From an uncultured Croceitalea sp. (GTDB taxonomy: Bacteria > Bacteroidota > Bacteroidia > Flavobacteriales > Flavobacteriaceae): a DNA stretch of 64,000 nt. The notes under the pieces were generated by a model. The model saw nothing but the letters and a program-made list of their open reading frames with translations, did not search any database and had not been told where the DNA came from. Every line of letters begins with the position of its first letter. Within the stretch, counting starts at the first letter, position 1. Positions 1 to 7,574 of this stretch are shown here, one piece after another. The DNA lies in assembly GCA_947503285.1 (NCBI GenBank), contig CANNDD010000001.1, forward strand, positions 785,235 through 849,234, written 5' to 3'. Made by a program: the position numbers and the translations under genes.

Positions 1-302
1 TCAAAAATGGCTTCTTGTTGTTCTGACGATTGCGTACTGTAATAGTAGGCAGCGGCAATACCATTCGCCTGCAACACATCAACTTGATCTTTCATTAATG
101 CAATTAGGGGCGAAATAACAATTGCGGTCCCTTCTAGGGCCAAGGCGGTCAATTGATAACATAATGATTTTCCGCCTCCGGTCGGCATAATGGCCAACAC
201 ATCTCTTTTGGCCAATACATCTTCAATGATAGCCAGCTGATTGGGTTTAAAGGAGCTGTACCCAAAGTGGGTTTTCAATAGTGAATTCAACTTATTTTCC
301 AT
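1..302 (-). CDS. recQ: ATP-dependent DNA helicase RecQ, N-terminal part (runs off window)
   Basis: The reverse strand from an ATG at 300-302 encodes about 100 residues that match the start of RecQ. The Q-motif/motif 0 region ([14 protein letters not shown]) lies near residues 13-26, the Walker A motif MPTGGGKS near residues 39-46, and motif Ia ([13 protein letters not shown]) follows. RecQ is a 3'-5' superfamily 2 helicase acting in recombination and replication-fork repair. The rest of the helicase core, the zinc-binding domain and the HRDC domain lie outside the window. The start is well supported because the Q-motif sits at its usual distance from it. Confidence 0.93.
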   Translation of the reverse strand, partial: MENKLNSLLKTHFGYSSFKPNQLAIIEDVLAKRDVLAIMPTGGGKSLCYQLTALALEGTAIVISPLIALMKDQVDVLQANGIAAAYYYSTQSSEQQEAIF

Positions 303-348
303 AGTGGATATCATCGTTATAAAAATAGGGTTTTACTTGACAAAAGGG

Positions 349-745
349 TCTTCGACTGCGCTCAGACTGACATCTCGTTGCTGTCTTTTGCAGAGCAATC
401 CGAATTTGATTTTTGGAGTGTTGTTTTAAAGGTTCTTATAACATGACGATATCAAGTTTTTGACAACAAAGTCTTCGACTGCGCTCAGACTGACATTTCA
501 TTAAAACACTTGGGAAACAATCAGCATTTAACTTTTGGGATATCGTTTTAAAGATTATACCATGACGGTATCAATTTTCGACCAACAACGTCTTCGACTG
601 CGCTCAGACTGACATCTCGTTGCTGTTTTTAAAGAATAATCCGTATTTGATTTTTGGATATCGTTTTAAAGACTTCTTCACTGCAACGGTATTAAACAAC
701 GACGTCTTTGACTGCGCTCGGACTGACATTTCGTTTTTGCCTTTT
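349..745. repeat. Tandem array of ~113-123 bp repeats with TTCGACTGCGCTCAGACTGACA core
   Basis: Four units begin with TCTTCGACTGCGCTCAGACTGACA or a near variant, at 349, 472, 591 and 704, giving periods of 123, 119 and 113 bp. The rest of each unit is also related: copies share segments such as CCG[AT]ATTTGATTTTTGGA, TTGTTTTAAAG/TCGTTTTAAAG, ATGACG[AG]TATCAA and CAACAA[AC]G. This is therefore a diverged tandem repeat and not just scattered short elements. The fourth copy (TCTTTGACTGCGCTCGGACTGACA) is the most degenerate. The CTTCGACTGCGCTCAG core is a type of dispersed intergenic element that I recall from Flavobacteriaceae. Short open frames across it are not credible genes. Confidence 0.85.
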
Positions 746-827
746 ACAGAACAATTGGTAGTACAGCTTTGCATATGGGTCGTACAAGTTGACGTATCAG
801 AGCCATACAAAACCAATATCAAAAATA

Positions 828-884
828 CCTTCGACTGGGCTGGTCGAGAGTTTTACGTGCTATCATCCTGAGCGCAGTCGAAGG
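828..884. repeat. Inverted pair of the CTTCGACTG element; possible terminator of ssb
   Basis: CCTTCGACTG at 828-837 faces its exact reverse complement CAGTCGAAGG at 875-884. Both belong to the same repeat family as the neighbouring tandem array. The pair lies 13 bp beyond the ssb stop and could fold as a hairpin in the ssb transcript, so it may double as a terminator, but there is no clear U-tract. Confidence 0.6.
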
Positions 885-896
885 CTTTGAATGCGC

Positions 897-1229
897 TTAT
901 TTTCCTAACATCAACAGTTCATTACATCGAACCTCGGTAATGTATCTTTTTTCGCCTTCTTTGGTCTCATAGGACCGATGGGTCAGTTTTCCTTCAACAG
1001 CAACTTGTTTTCCTTTGGTCAAATAGTTTTCTACGATTTCTGCGGTCTTACCCCAGGCCACTACATTGTGCCATTGTACATCTTCCACTTTTTCGCCTTG
1101 GGCATTTTTATAATTCTCACTGGTTGCAATTGAAAATTTTGCCAATTTGTTACCATTGTCCATGGTTACTACTTCTGGGTCTTGCCCTAGGTTACCAATC
1201 AACTGTACTTTGTTTTTTAATGCGTTCAT
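897..1229 (-). CDS. ssb: Single-stranded DNA-binding protein, short form
   Basis: This 110-residue OB-fold protein binds and protects single-stranded DNA. Family features include the N-terminal NKVQLIGNLGQDPEV strand, WHNVVAWGKTAEIVENYLTKGKQV in the middle, and EGKLTHRSYE. It ends at MLGK, just after the OB-fold. It therefore lacks the disordered linker and the acidic DDDIPF-type tail that recruits partner proteins in housekeeping SSBs. This suggests a secondary SSB, perhaps for uptake or recombination, and the main SSB would be elsewhere. It lies beside recQ but is separated from it by the repeat array. A weak -7-like box (CAAACTTA on the plus strand, 1288-1295) lies upstream. Confidence 0.93.
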   Translation of the reverse strand: MNALKNKVQLIGNLGQDPEVVTMDNGNKLAKFSIATSENYKNAQGEKVEDVQWHNVVAWGKTAEIVENYLTKGKQVAVEGKLTHRSYETKEGEKRYITEVRCNELLMLGK

Positions 1230-1342
1230 CTTTCTAATTTTTATGGATTAACAGTTAATACTATCGAACCACCATGATTCGACAGGGCAAACTTATAAGC
1301 AGCTCTCACAAAGATTCGGTTGGGAATTGTTTATTTTCGTTT

Positions 1343-1354
1343 ACAAACGTTTGT
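1343..1354. promoter_or_regulatory. Palindrome ACAAACGTTTGT upstream of ssb
   Basis: A perfect 12-bp palindrome, followed by another CGTTTG half-site at 1359-1364, lies about 115 bp upstream of the ssb start in a 620-bp stretch between ssb and the HEPN-like pair. It may be an operator. A second small hairpin, GAGGTTAAACCTC, lies near 1473-1485. The rest of 1230-1601 shows no gene. Confidence 0.3.
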
Positions 1355-1601
1355 AGTCGTTTGAAAACATATGATTCTTGTAGCCCAAGGGGAACTATAT
1401 ACGTCATGAGACAGGAATAAAAAGTTTTGTCGTGATATACCTATGAGGTACTTTTTTGGGAATCACCCCTAAGAGGTTAAACCTCTACTAATTCAGCAGT
1501 TCAGGGCAATATAAGGAACTATCCTATTTTCAACGAACGTTATAGTACTATTTCCAATTCTAAGCTAACATTGGTCAGTTACCGTCATTTTTCTTTGGTA
1601 C

Positions 1602-1703
1602 TTATACTTTTAATACATCGCCTAGCGTTTGGTAGATCTTGAGCTTCTTTTCGTACGCTTTGGAACGTTCTTTTATTTTCTTTATTGACTTTTCTTTGGT
1701 CAT
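1602..1703 (-). CDS. Possible 33-residue lysine-rich small protein
   Basis: An ATG at 1701-1703 opens a 33-codon frame ending with TAA at 1602-1604. The product is highly charged, with a repeated Lys/Glu/Arg pattern (it begins MTKEKSIKKIKERSKAYEKK) and a helical look. It is too short to assign to a family and may be spurious, although the amphipathic composition is more protein-like than random frames nearby. No clear ribosome-binding site is seen. Confidence 0.25.
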   Translation of the reverse strand: MTKEKSIKKIKERSKAYEKKLKIYQTLGDVLKV

Positions 1704-1849
1704 GTTACAAAGCTGCAAAATATTTTTTCGTATAAGTCGGAAATAATTTTTAACTTTAGGAGTTCTCTTTTTTGTAAGATAAGTTTTTATTTGATTTATT
1801 TAAGCAATATTTTTGCATTCGTTTTTGCAGAATTAACTCAAAATTGTAA

Positions 1850-2368
1850 ATGTCAGAATCTGAAGCAGTTACTGGAATAAGCTTATTTAACAGCTACTTA
1901 AAACTTCACTCTCAAGACGCTGAAACATCTAAAATTAGCGATTTATACTATCATGTAAACGTTGTTGCAGATGCATACTCGCGCGGTTATAATGATGGTG
2001 AAAAAAAAGCCAAGAAAGAGGTTATGGATTTGATAACCAAAAAGGCTAAAGAAAGATTTATTGAGAAAGCAAATCAGGTTTATCTATCATCAAAAGCAAT
2101 GGTTGGCTATTTGTCTCAAAAAGATTATGGTGTCTCGAAATTTTATATAAACATCTTTCACAGAAACCCCAAAGTAATAATTGCTGTAAAAGACTCATTG
2201 TTACTTAACGATGAATTTGTAGAACTCGCCTACGGAAAGATAAATGAAATGAAGTCGTCATTTCACTCCTTATTTGAAAGCACATTGGATTTAAGCCTAG
2301 TAAGCTCTCAAGATTTAGATGAAGACTTATTAGCAAGAGATGGTTTCGATTATTCCGAAGCTCCCTAA
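1850..2368 (+). CDS. Uncharacterised protein, first gene of a two-gene HEPN-like module
   Basis: The 172-residue product is not recognised with certainty. It has a Lys-rich helical segment (about residues 50-80) and a C-terminal half with the pattern VIIAVKDSLLLNDEFVELAY followed by an acidic tail (LDEDLLARDGFDY). This resembles partner or antitoxin-like proteins found beside HEPN proteins, but that is inference. Its stop codon is immediately followed by the ATG of the next gene, so the two are almost certainly co-translated. The pair is more AT-rich than the genes around it and sits next to a transposase remnant, which fits lateral transfer. Confidence 0.75.
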   Translation: MSESEAVTGISLFNSYLKLHSQDAETSKISDLYYHVNVVADAYSRGYNDGEKKAKKEVMDLITKKAKERFIEKANQVYLSSKAMVGYLSQKDYGVSKFYINIFHRNPKVIIAVKDSLLLNDEFVELAYGKINEMKSSFHSLFESTLDLSLVSSQDLDEDLLARDGFDYSEAP

Positions 2369-2764
2369 ATGGCTAAGAAGAAAATTTTTGGTGAACGTAA
2401 TCAAGAATTAAGCAATACTTTACTGAAAGGTAAAAAGTACTACGATTGGGTGGTTACCACAGCTTTTTATTCATCTATTCATTTTGTAGAAGATTGCGCT
2501 CTTCCGACTAAGATTATGGGAAGAGAATGCAAAGACATTTTAGACGTAAAAAGAGCTTATAAAATGGACGGCAGACATGCTGCACGAGAGAGAATGGTTT
2601 TTGACAAAATAAACGCTGCAATAGGAGCGCGTTACAAATGGCTCGATGACCACTCTAGAAATGCCAGGTACAAAACATATAAATTGCAACCCGCAGAAGC
2701 TTTAAAAGCCAAGGAATACCTTGACTACATACACAAACACTTCTATGAGGAAAAGAGTAAATAA
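2369..2764 (+). CDS. HEPN-like protein, possible toxin/RNase partner
   Basis: The 131-residue helical protein has the pattern of HEPN-fold families: an N-terminal helix pair with YYDWVVTTAFYSSIHFVED (about residues 24-42), then DGRHAARERMVFDKI and a C-terminal SRNARYKTY signature (about residues 96-105). HEPN proteins often act as metal-independent RNases in toxin-antitoxin or anti-phage modules, using Arg and His residues. The Arg and His are present here, but the spacing does not cleanly match R-x4-6-H. It directly follows the preceding gene with no intergenic base. It could also be a non-catalytic HEPN relative. Confidence 0.6.
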   Translation: MAKKKIFGERNQELSNTLLKGKKYYDWVVTTAFYSSIHFVEDCALPTKIMGRECKDILDVKRAYKMDGRHAARERMVFDKINAAIGARYKWLDDHSRNARYKTYKLQPAEALKAKEYLDYIHKHFYEEKSK

Positions 2765-2787
2765 ATTATAATTGATTTATCAAATCC

Positions 2788-3003
2788 TTATAACTCTACA
2801 CTCTCTGATCCTTCCAAAAACTGATGAAACCTTTGGTTTGATGTTTTAGAACGATTATTGAATCTCGCTGCATACTCATCTAAATAACGGCTAATATGCT
2901 TATCCGATACTTGATGATAAACTCCATACAAACCACGCTTTAAAACACCTCAAAAATTCTCTATGGTATTGATTGTTAAATTTCTAATTGGAAATCTATC
3001 GTA
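2788..3003 (-). pseudogene. Decayed C-terminal fragment of an IS1595 (ISXO2-like) transposase
   Basis: Reverse-strand translation gives a typical ISXO2/IS1595 transposase C-terminus: NTIENF-stop-GVLKRGLYG, then VYHQVSDKHISRYLDEYAAR and FNNR, ending at a TAA at 2788-2790. The conserved Trp of the FWGVLKRG motif has become TGA (2950-2952), a second in-frame TGA lies at 3004-3006, and the catalytic N-terminal part is missing. No terminal inverted repeats were identified. It marks past mobile-element activity beside the HEPN-like pair. Confidence 0.8.
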
Positions 3004-3026
3004 TCAATCATAACTTATTTTCAGGT

Positions 3027-3302
3027 TCAGGAGGGTTTTTTGCTGTCTCTTAAAAATGCTCTACCGCTCCTGAATATAAAATAAGCAATAAACCAACCAA
3101 AAAATTGAAAAAACCAATCAATTCTTAACTCATGCCTAATTACCGGATCAGGTTCGAGCAATTGATAAGGTGTCCTTTTTATCAAAGGTATCAAACTTGG
3201 AATAAGAAAAATAGCAGTTGCAATACTTATCAGAATTAACGATATACCTAGTATTCTTTCTAAAATTTTTCGGCTTTTTGACACTACTCTAAAAGTATTC
3301 AT
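3027..3302 (-). CDS. Small two-helix membrane protein, unknown function
   Basis: The 91-residue protein has two hydrophobic segments, about residues 18-40 (ISLILISIATAIFLIPSLIP) and 63-80 (FFQFFGWFIAYFIFRSG), with basic flanks. No family is recognised. It is separated by 54 bp from the downstream dienelactone hydrolase gene on the same strand and could be co-transcribed with it. Confidence 0.55.
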   Translation of the reverse strand: MNTFRVVSKSRKILERILGISLILISIATAIFLIPSLIPLIKRTPYQLLEPDPVIRHELRIDWFFQFFGWFIAYFIFRSGRAFLRDSKKPS

Positions 3303-3356
3303 TTTATGTCATCTTTATATCAATTGCCAATACTGATCTAAAAGAAACCAGTCCTA

Positions 3357-4193
3357 CTAAAACACCTCCTCCAACAATTGTTGTAAACTAGCCCAGGACT
3401 TTTTATCGGCATCGGCATTGTAAGCCAGGGGCAAGCCGAATTTCTCCCCATTGGCATCTGCCTCTTTACTGGTAAAGCTGTGTTTTACACCGGGATAGGC
3501 CACGTAGTTATAATCCACATTGATGGAATCCATAGCCGTTTTAAAGGCTGTAATGGATTCTGGGCTTATAAAAGGGTCATCTGCACCATTACATACCAAA
3601 ACCTTGGCCTTAAGTTGATCATTGGGCATTACGGGGAGCTGTACCCCACTGTGAAATGCCGCAACGGCATCTAAATCGGCCCCAGAATTGGCCATGGTCA
3701 ACACCACACTGCCCCCAAAACAATACCCTATCGCCGCAATTTGTTCTCCATTTACGGCATCATGTGATTTTAATAGGGCCATAGCTGCATTAAAACGGGC
3801 CGTGGCTTCGGGTAGGTTGCCCATCACGCTCATGGCAAACTTTCCGGCATCGTCAGGATGATCGGCTTGTTTACCGTCACCGTACATGTCTACGGCCAAT
3901 GCGGTGTACCCGAGCTCAGCGAGCATATCGGCCCGTTGACGGACGTAATCATTATGCCCCCACCATTCATGTACGATCAAAACACCTGGTCGTTTTGCAT
4001 CGGCATTTGCATCATAGGCGATATAACCCTTGAGGTTGGTCGAATCCGTAGCATAGGTGACCTCTTCCCCTTTTACCTTTACGGGAAGGTTTTCCGATAT
4101 ATTCTCGGATTCAGTGTTTTTTTCTGTTTTTGATTTACAGGATGCCAAGCCAATCAACGCTGCAAGAAGTACTAGAATAGGAAATTTTTTCAT
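3357..4193 (-). CDS. Dienelactone hydrolase family lipoprotein
   Basis: This 278-residue alpha/beta hydrolase has a lipoprotein signal peptide with lipobox LASC, so Cys19 would be lipidated and the enzyme tethered in the envelope. The DLH fold is clear: HEWWGHNDYVRQRAD near 75-89, the nucleophile elbow GYCFGG with Cys158, then an Asp in GADDPF (about 206) and His238 in VKHSF complete a Cys-Asp-His triad. Dienelactone hydrolases open lactone rings or cleave esters, but the natural substrate cannot be predicted. The intact triad argues for an active enzyme. Confidence 0.9.
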   Translation of the reverse strand: MKKFPILVLLAALIGLASCKSKTEKNTESENISENLPVKVKGEEVTYATDSTNLKGYIAYDANADAKRPGVLIVHEWWGHNDYVRQRADMLAELGYTALAVDMYGDGKQADHPDDAGKFAMSVMGNLPEATARFNAAMALLKSHDAVNGEQIAAIGYCFGGSVVLTMANSGADLDAVAAFHSGVQLPVMPNDQLKAKVLVCNGADDPFISPESITAFKTAMDSINVDYNYVAYPGVKHSFTSKEADANGEKFGLPLAYNADADKKSWASLQQLLEEVF

Positions 4194-4228
4194 TGAAGTA
4201 GTATTTAGGTCTATTTAAAGATAAGCAA

Positions 4229-4984
4229 TCATTTGGTCAACTCTGATTCACAAATCGCAATGATCTCATCAATATACCCTTGCAGTTTTTGTTGATAGTC
4301 GATTCGAAGGGTCTCCAACCAAGTTTTTGAAATCAGCAAGCCGAGATATACGTCGTTATTTATGAGCTTTTCAATAGATTGGCCAAAGTCGTTATCGGTT
4401 GAAGTTATGCCCAGCTTTTCTAGCTCGACATCATGAATCAAAGCTGGGGTAACATCGGCAGATATCTTGTTCATTTCAATTAGATAGCTCATTGATTCGT
4501 TATGATCCTCAAACCCGGCATTGATGTCGGCGGTAAATTGCGAAAGAAGCCGCTTTAAATTATCGTTCTTCAAAATCGCTATCTTACCCGAACTGACAAT
4601 GGCATCATAGGTGCCGGTCACAAATTCGGCCCTCCACCACGATTTCGCCCCTGAGGCGACCCAAAATCGAATCGAATCTTTATGGATGGTGTTTTTCGAT
4701 TGCATGGCTTGGATCAAAGACCTACTGGTCTGAATAACATCCTCTTCTTTTCGTATGGCTTCCTTGATTCTATCTTTATTCTCTTTAAAATCTTCGATAA
4801 GTGCAATAAGCAACTTTTCTTCTTCAGCTTTTCGTTTTTGGGTTTCACTCCAATTATTGATCTGTAAGGCCAATAAAATCCCGATAACGACCAACACGAT
4901 TTCCCCAATGGCATAAAGAAGGTATTTGCTGAACTTATTTTCATGAAGCAAACCTTGTCGAATTTTTTTAAACACTTTGGTCAT
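4229..4984 (-). CDS. DUF6090 family membrane-anchored protein
   Basis: The 251-residue protein starts with a basic segment and one transmembrane helix in the family-typical sequence KYLLYAIGEIVLVVIGILLA (about residues 20-39), followed by LQINNW. The rest is a charged, mostly helical soluble domain. This N-terminus is widespread in Flavobacteriia (DUF6090), often in several copies per genome, and the function is unknown. It stands alone here, 35 bp upstream of the hydrolase gene. Confidence 0.8.
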   Translation of the reverse strand: MTKVFKKIRQGLLHENKFSKYLLYAIGEIVLVVIGILLALQINNWSETQKRKAEEEKLLIALIEDFKENKDRIKEAIRKEEDVIQTSRSLIQAMQSKNTIHKDSIRFWVASGAKSWWRAEFVTGTYDAIVSSGKIAILKNDNLKRLLSQFTADINAGFEDHNESMSYLIEMNKISADVTPALIHDVELEKLGITSTDNDFGQSIEKLINNDVYLGLLISKTWLETLRIDYQQKLQGYIDEIIAICESELTK

Positions 4985-5149
4985 AGGGCAAGCGGAGAAT
5001 TATACTAAAATGAAACAGCCTAAAGATAGTTCATTACGGCAGTAAAATAAAAGCATGCTATAGAAAGCCTTTTTGGTAATGGCCAAAATTGTTATCGGTA
5101 ACGAATCCAATTAAAAGCTATGCATGAAATAGCATTGGTAAAAGAGGAG

Positions 5150-5713
5150 CTACTCTGGCAACCTATTCTTTACCGTGCCTATTTGACCCATATGATTTGC
5201 CGAATGTTCCATAACATGGTACCACACCCAATGATAGTTAAATTCTTCATCGAGGTTAGACGCAAACCAGGCATCGTCCTTCGTTTTCAGCCCTGCCAAC
5301 GTTTTTTCGCGAACCTCGTCCCATAAACCCAGATAGTATTGTATCGGTTTCCCCTTAAGTTTCTTTTTGGATGCCTCATTGAGACTACCACCTATTCCCC
5401 ATCGTTCTTGCTCTTCGGCTGTCCACTGAAGCTCTGATAAGGTCTCTATTTGGTAATATGCCTCGGTTGATACCAAGTGCATGATCAATGCCCCGATACT
5501 ATTTGCGTCTTCGTCATACATGAAATCAGTCTGTAATTGGTCCAGGTCCTTTACTTGCTCGGTAATCCTGCCCTTTAAATCTTCCAACATATAGACCATC
5601 AATCCTATTTGCGGGGAATACCCCTCAACCGGTTTCATTTCGTATTGGGCATTCACCCATGAAAATGAAAGGCATAAAAGTAATACGGTGATTTTCCTCT
5701 TTAGGGTCTTCAT
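5150..5713 (-). CDS. Exported DinB-family protein
   Basis: The 187-residue protein has a signal peptide (about residues 1-22, ending WVNAQ) and a DinB/YfiT-like four-helix bundle. Candidate metal-binding histidines are in LIMHLVSTEAYY (about residue 79) and in YHVMEHSANHMGQIG near the C-terminus, the usual three-His arrangement of the superfamily. DinB-like proteins include thiol-dependent S-transferases and many uncharacterised members. Export to the periplasm is less usual, but other exported DinB proteins occur later in this window. Confidence 0.85.
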   Translation of the reverse strand: MKTLKRKITVLLLCLSFSWVNAQYEMKPVEGYSPQIGLMVYMLEDLKGRITEQVKDLDQLQTDFMYDEDANSIGALIMHLVSTEAYYQIETLSELQWTAEEQERWGIGGSLNEASKKKLKGKPIQYYLGLWDEVREKTLAGLKTKDDAWFASNLDEEFNYHWVWYHVMEHSANHMGQIGTVKNRLPE

Positions 5714-5809
5714 AAGATTGTGTATTTAAAATGAGAGGTGAAAATTGATTGTTTTGATATCTTAAGCATTATTTCAATTCGAGAGTGGACAATAAAAGGA
5801 CAGGTTGGT

Positions 5810-6256
5810 TCAATCACGATAAGGTTCTGATGTATTGGCCCGTAACAATCGTTTTGCAGTTCTCCAAAAATGACCCGATGTTGGGTTGGGGTCCATCGCC
5901 TTTTGTGGAGATTCCAGATAAGAACTGACCAATAGTCTTAAGAATTGCAATTGGTCGTTATCGCCAAAAAAATCTTCATAGGCCATATCCCAATTTTCGA
6001 ATTCACGTTCTTCAACATGGCTATGGGATATCAATTCAACATCATGATGGCGGTCATCCAACTTAATTTTATCGTACAACCCCAATACCGATACCTGCCT
6101 ACCTTCCAAATACTGTAAAAACTCCCCTTGATAATAGATGAGACAACCTGTAATATTCTTCTTCTTATTGGATTTCTTTGCTTTTTCGAGCATTTCACAA
6201 ATCGCTGCTTTGTCAAATGCAGGACTGGCTACAGATTTGTAAACGAGACAAAACAT
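5810..6256 (-). CDS. BLUF-domain blue-light sensor (FAD)
   Basis: This 148-residue stand-alone BLUF protein carries all photocycle residues at canonical spacing. Tyr6, Asn30 and Gln48 are 24 and 42 residues apart, as Tyr21/Asn45/Gln63 are in AppA, and Trp89 and Met91 correspond to AppA Trp104 and Met106. Family motifs NITGCLIYYQGEFLQYLEG and DDRHHDVELI are present. After about residue 95 there is a short helical C-terminal extension and no fused effector, so signalling would work through a partner protein. No obvious partner is adjacent: the downstream gene is the exported DinB protein and the upstream neighbour is an SDR on the same strand. Confidence 0.93.
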   Translation of the reverse strand: MFCLVYKSVASPAFDKAAICEMLEKAKKSNKKKNITGCLIYYQGEFLQYLEGRQVSVLGLYDKIKLDDRHHDVELISHSHVEEREFENWDMAYEDFFGDNDQLQFLRLLVSSYLESPQKAMDPNPTSGHFWRTAKRLLRANTSEPYRD

Positions 6257-6435
6257 GGTTGATCTATTTAAAGGTTACCAACTAACTTTAACTCAAAAGT
6301 ATAGCACCGGGGTAGCGGTATTAGGCCCTTATTACAAGAGCCTATATCAAAGGCTTCTAAATATACAAATTATCCGACGTATAAGAAAGCGGATAACCTA
6401 TCGGATTTTCAGTTACCTAGGCCCCATATAATGAT

Positions 6436-6468
6436 AAAAGCCCGCACATTCTTATGATGTACGGGCCT
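6436..6468 (-). terminator. Rho-independent terminator of the SDR gene
   Basis: On the minus strand GCCCGTACAT and ATGTGCGGGC (6457-6466 and 6440-6449) form a 10-bp stem with one mismatch. It is followed by TTTT and lies about 20 bp beyond the SDR stop at 6489. Confidence 0.8.
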
Positions 6469-6488
6469 TGAGAACCTTAAAGTTCAAT

Positions 6489-7256
6489 TTATAGAAACAT
6501 TCCGCCAGAAGCTTCAATTCGTTGGCCATTGATCCATCGTGCATCTTCACTGGCCAAAAAGGCGACCACCCCACCAATATCTTCTGCGACCCCTACTCGA
6601 CCTAAAGCAGTTACCGAAGCCAACATCTGCTCCATTTGGGGATTTTTCTCCAAAGCCGTTTTGTTCATATCGGTATTGATTGCCCCAGGAGCAACGACAT
6701 TTGCCGTAATCTGCCTACTGCCCAGCTCTTTTGCCAGATAGCGGGTATAGGCCTCAATACCTGATTTCATGGCGGCGTAAGCCCCATAGCCTGGAATACT
6801 GAAACGGGCCAGCCCGGTAGAGATATTGATGATCCTTCCCCCATCGTTCATCACCTCTAGCGCTTTTTGGGTAATAAAGAAAGGGCCTTTTAATTGTATT
6901 TGCATCAAACCATCAAAAGTCTCCAATGAAGTTTCAGATACTGGAGAATTGGCAATGATTCCCGCATTGTTCACCAGGATATCGATTTTTGATGTCTGCC
7001 ATTCCTTATTCAAGAAGTCGGTGAGTTCCATAAAAAAACCATCAAAGGTCGTGACATCACCTACATTCAATTGAAATGCTTTGGCCACACTTCCCAAAGC
7101 CTCTATCTCGGCAACGGTTTCCAAGGCCTGCGCTTCGTTTGAGTTATAGGTTACCAGTATACGGGCACCTTGTGCTGCCATTCGCAAGGCCATTTCCTTA
7201 CCTAATCCCCTACTGCTTCCGGTTACCAATGCAATTTTGTTGTTTAAATCTTTCAT
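6489..7256 (-). CDS. SDR family NAD(P)-dependent oxidoreductase
   Basis: A classical short-chain dehydrogenase of 255 residues. The nucleotide-binding motif TGSSRGLG is at 12-19, NNAG at 96-99, and the catalytic Ser146, Tyr160 and Lys164 are present (INIS, YGAYAAMK). The TGSSRG pocket with YNSN following beta-2 suggests NADPH preference. The physiological substrate is unknown. It is encoded in the same direction as the AraC regulator 318 bp upstream, an arrangement common for stress- or xenobiotic-induced reductases in Bacteroidota, so control by that regulator is plausible. Confidence 0.9.
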   Translation of the reverse strand: MKDLNNKIALVTGSSRGLGKEMALRMAAQGARILVTYNSNEAQALETVAEIEALGSVAKAFQLNVGDVTTFDGFFMELTDFLNKEWQTSKIDILVNNAGIIANSPVSETSLETFDGLMQIQLKGPFFITQKALEVMNDGGRIINISTGLARFSIPGYGAYAAMKSGIEAYTRYLAKELGSRQITANVVAPGAINTDMNKTALEKNPQMEQMLASVTALGRVGVAEDIGGVVAFLASEDARWINGQRIEASGGMFL

Positions 7257-7497
7257 GATATTTGTTTTAAAGGTTTATAATTAATTCTGGTACAAATATC
7301 ATCTTACGGACTACGCTGATAAAGGCACCGATTTTAGAAAAAAGGGCACATTTTATAGATAATCGGAAAAAAGACCTCAAAAGGCAGCTCACCAATACAC
7401 TTTGAAACGGTTTTTGGCTATTGAATAGTACCGATTAAAAGAGTTGAAATGATGTGTTAGAGTCCGGTCCAAACCATTTTTCTATCTACGACTAGGT

Positions 7498-7520
7498 TTC
7501 GACTGCGGTCAACCTGGCAT
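7498..7520. repeat. Degenerate copy of the TTCGACTGCGCTCA element in a 318-bp gap
   Basis: TTCGACTGCGGTCAACCTGGCAT is a decayed member of the repeat family seen at 349-745. The gap 7257-7574 between the SDR and AraC genes otherwise holds no gene; it should contain the SDR promoter, but no convincing box was found. Confidence 0.55.
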
Positions 7521-7574
7521 TGATTATAAAGTGATAACGTTCAATGGAACAACTACTTACTAAGCTTCAAAAGA

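Noticed and set aside
349..745. CRISPR array
   Set aside because: Only four units with ~120-bp period, sequence between cores is itself repetitive, cores are degenerate, and there are no cas genes nearby.
241..871. Short open frames across the repeat array
   Set aside because: They run through tandem repeats and the recQ start on both strands, share repeat-derived peptide segments, and have no protein-like composition.
1230..1601. tRNA or other classical RNA gene in the gap before the HEPN-like pair
   Set aside because: No cloverleaf-capable segment or RNA signature was seen, only small hairpins and a palindrome.
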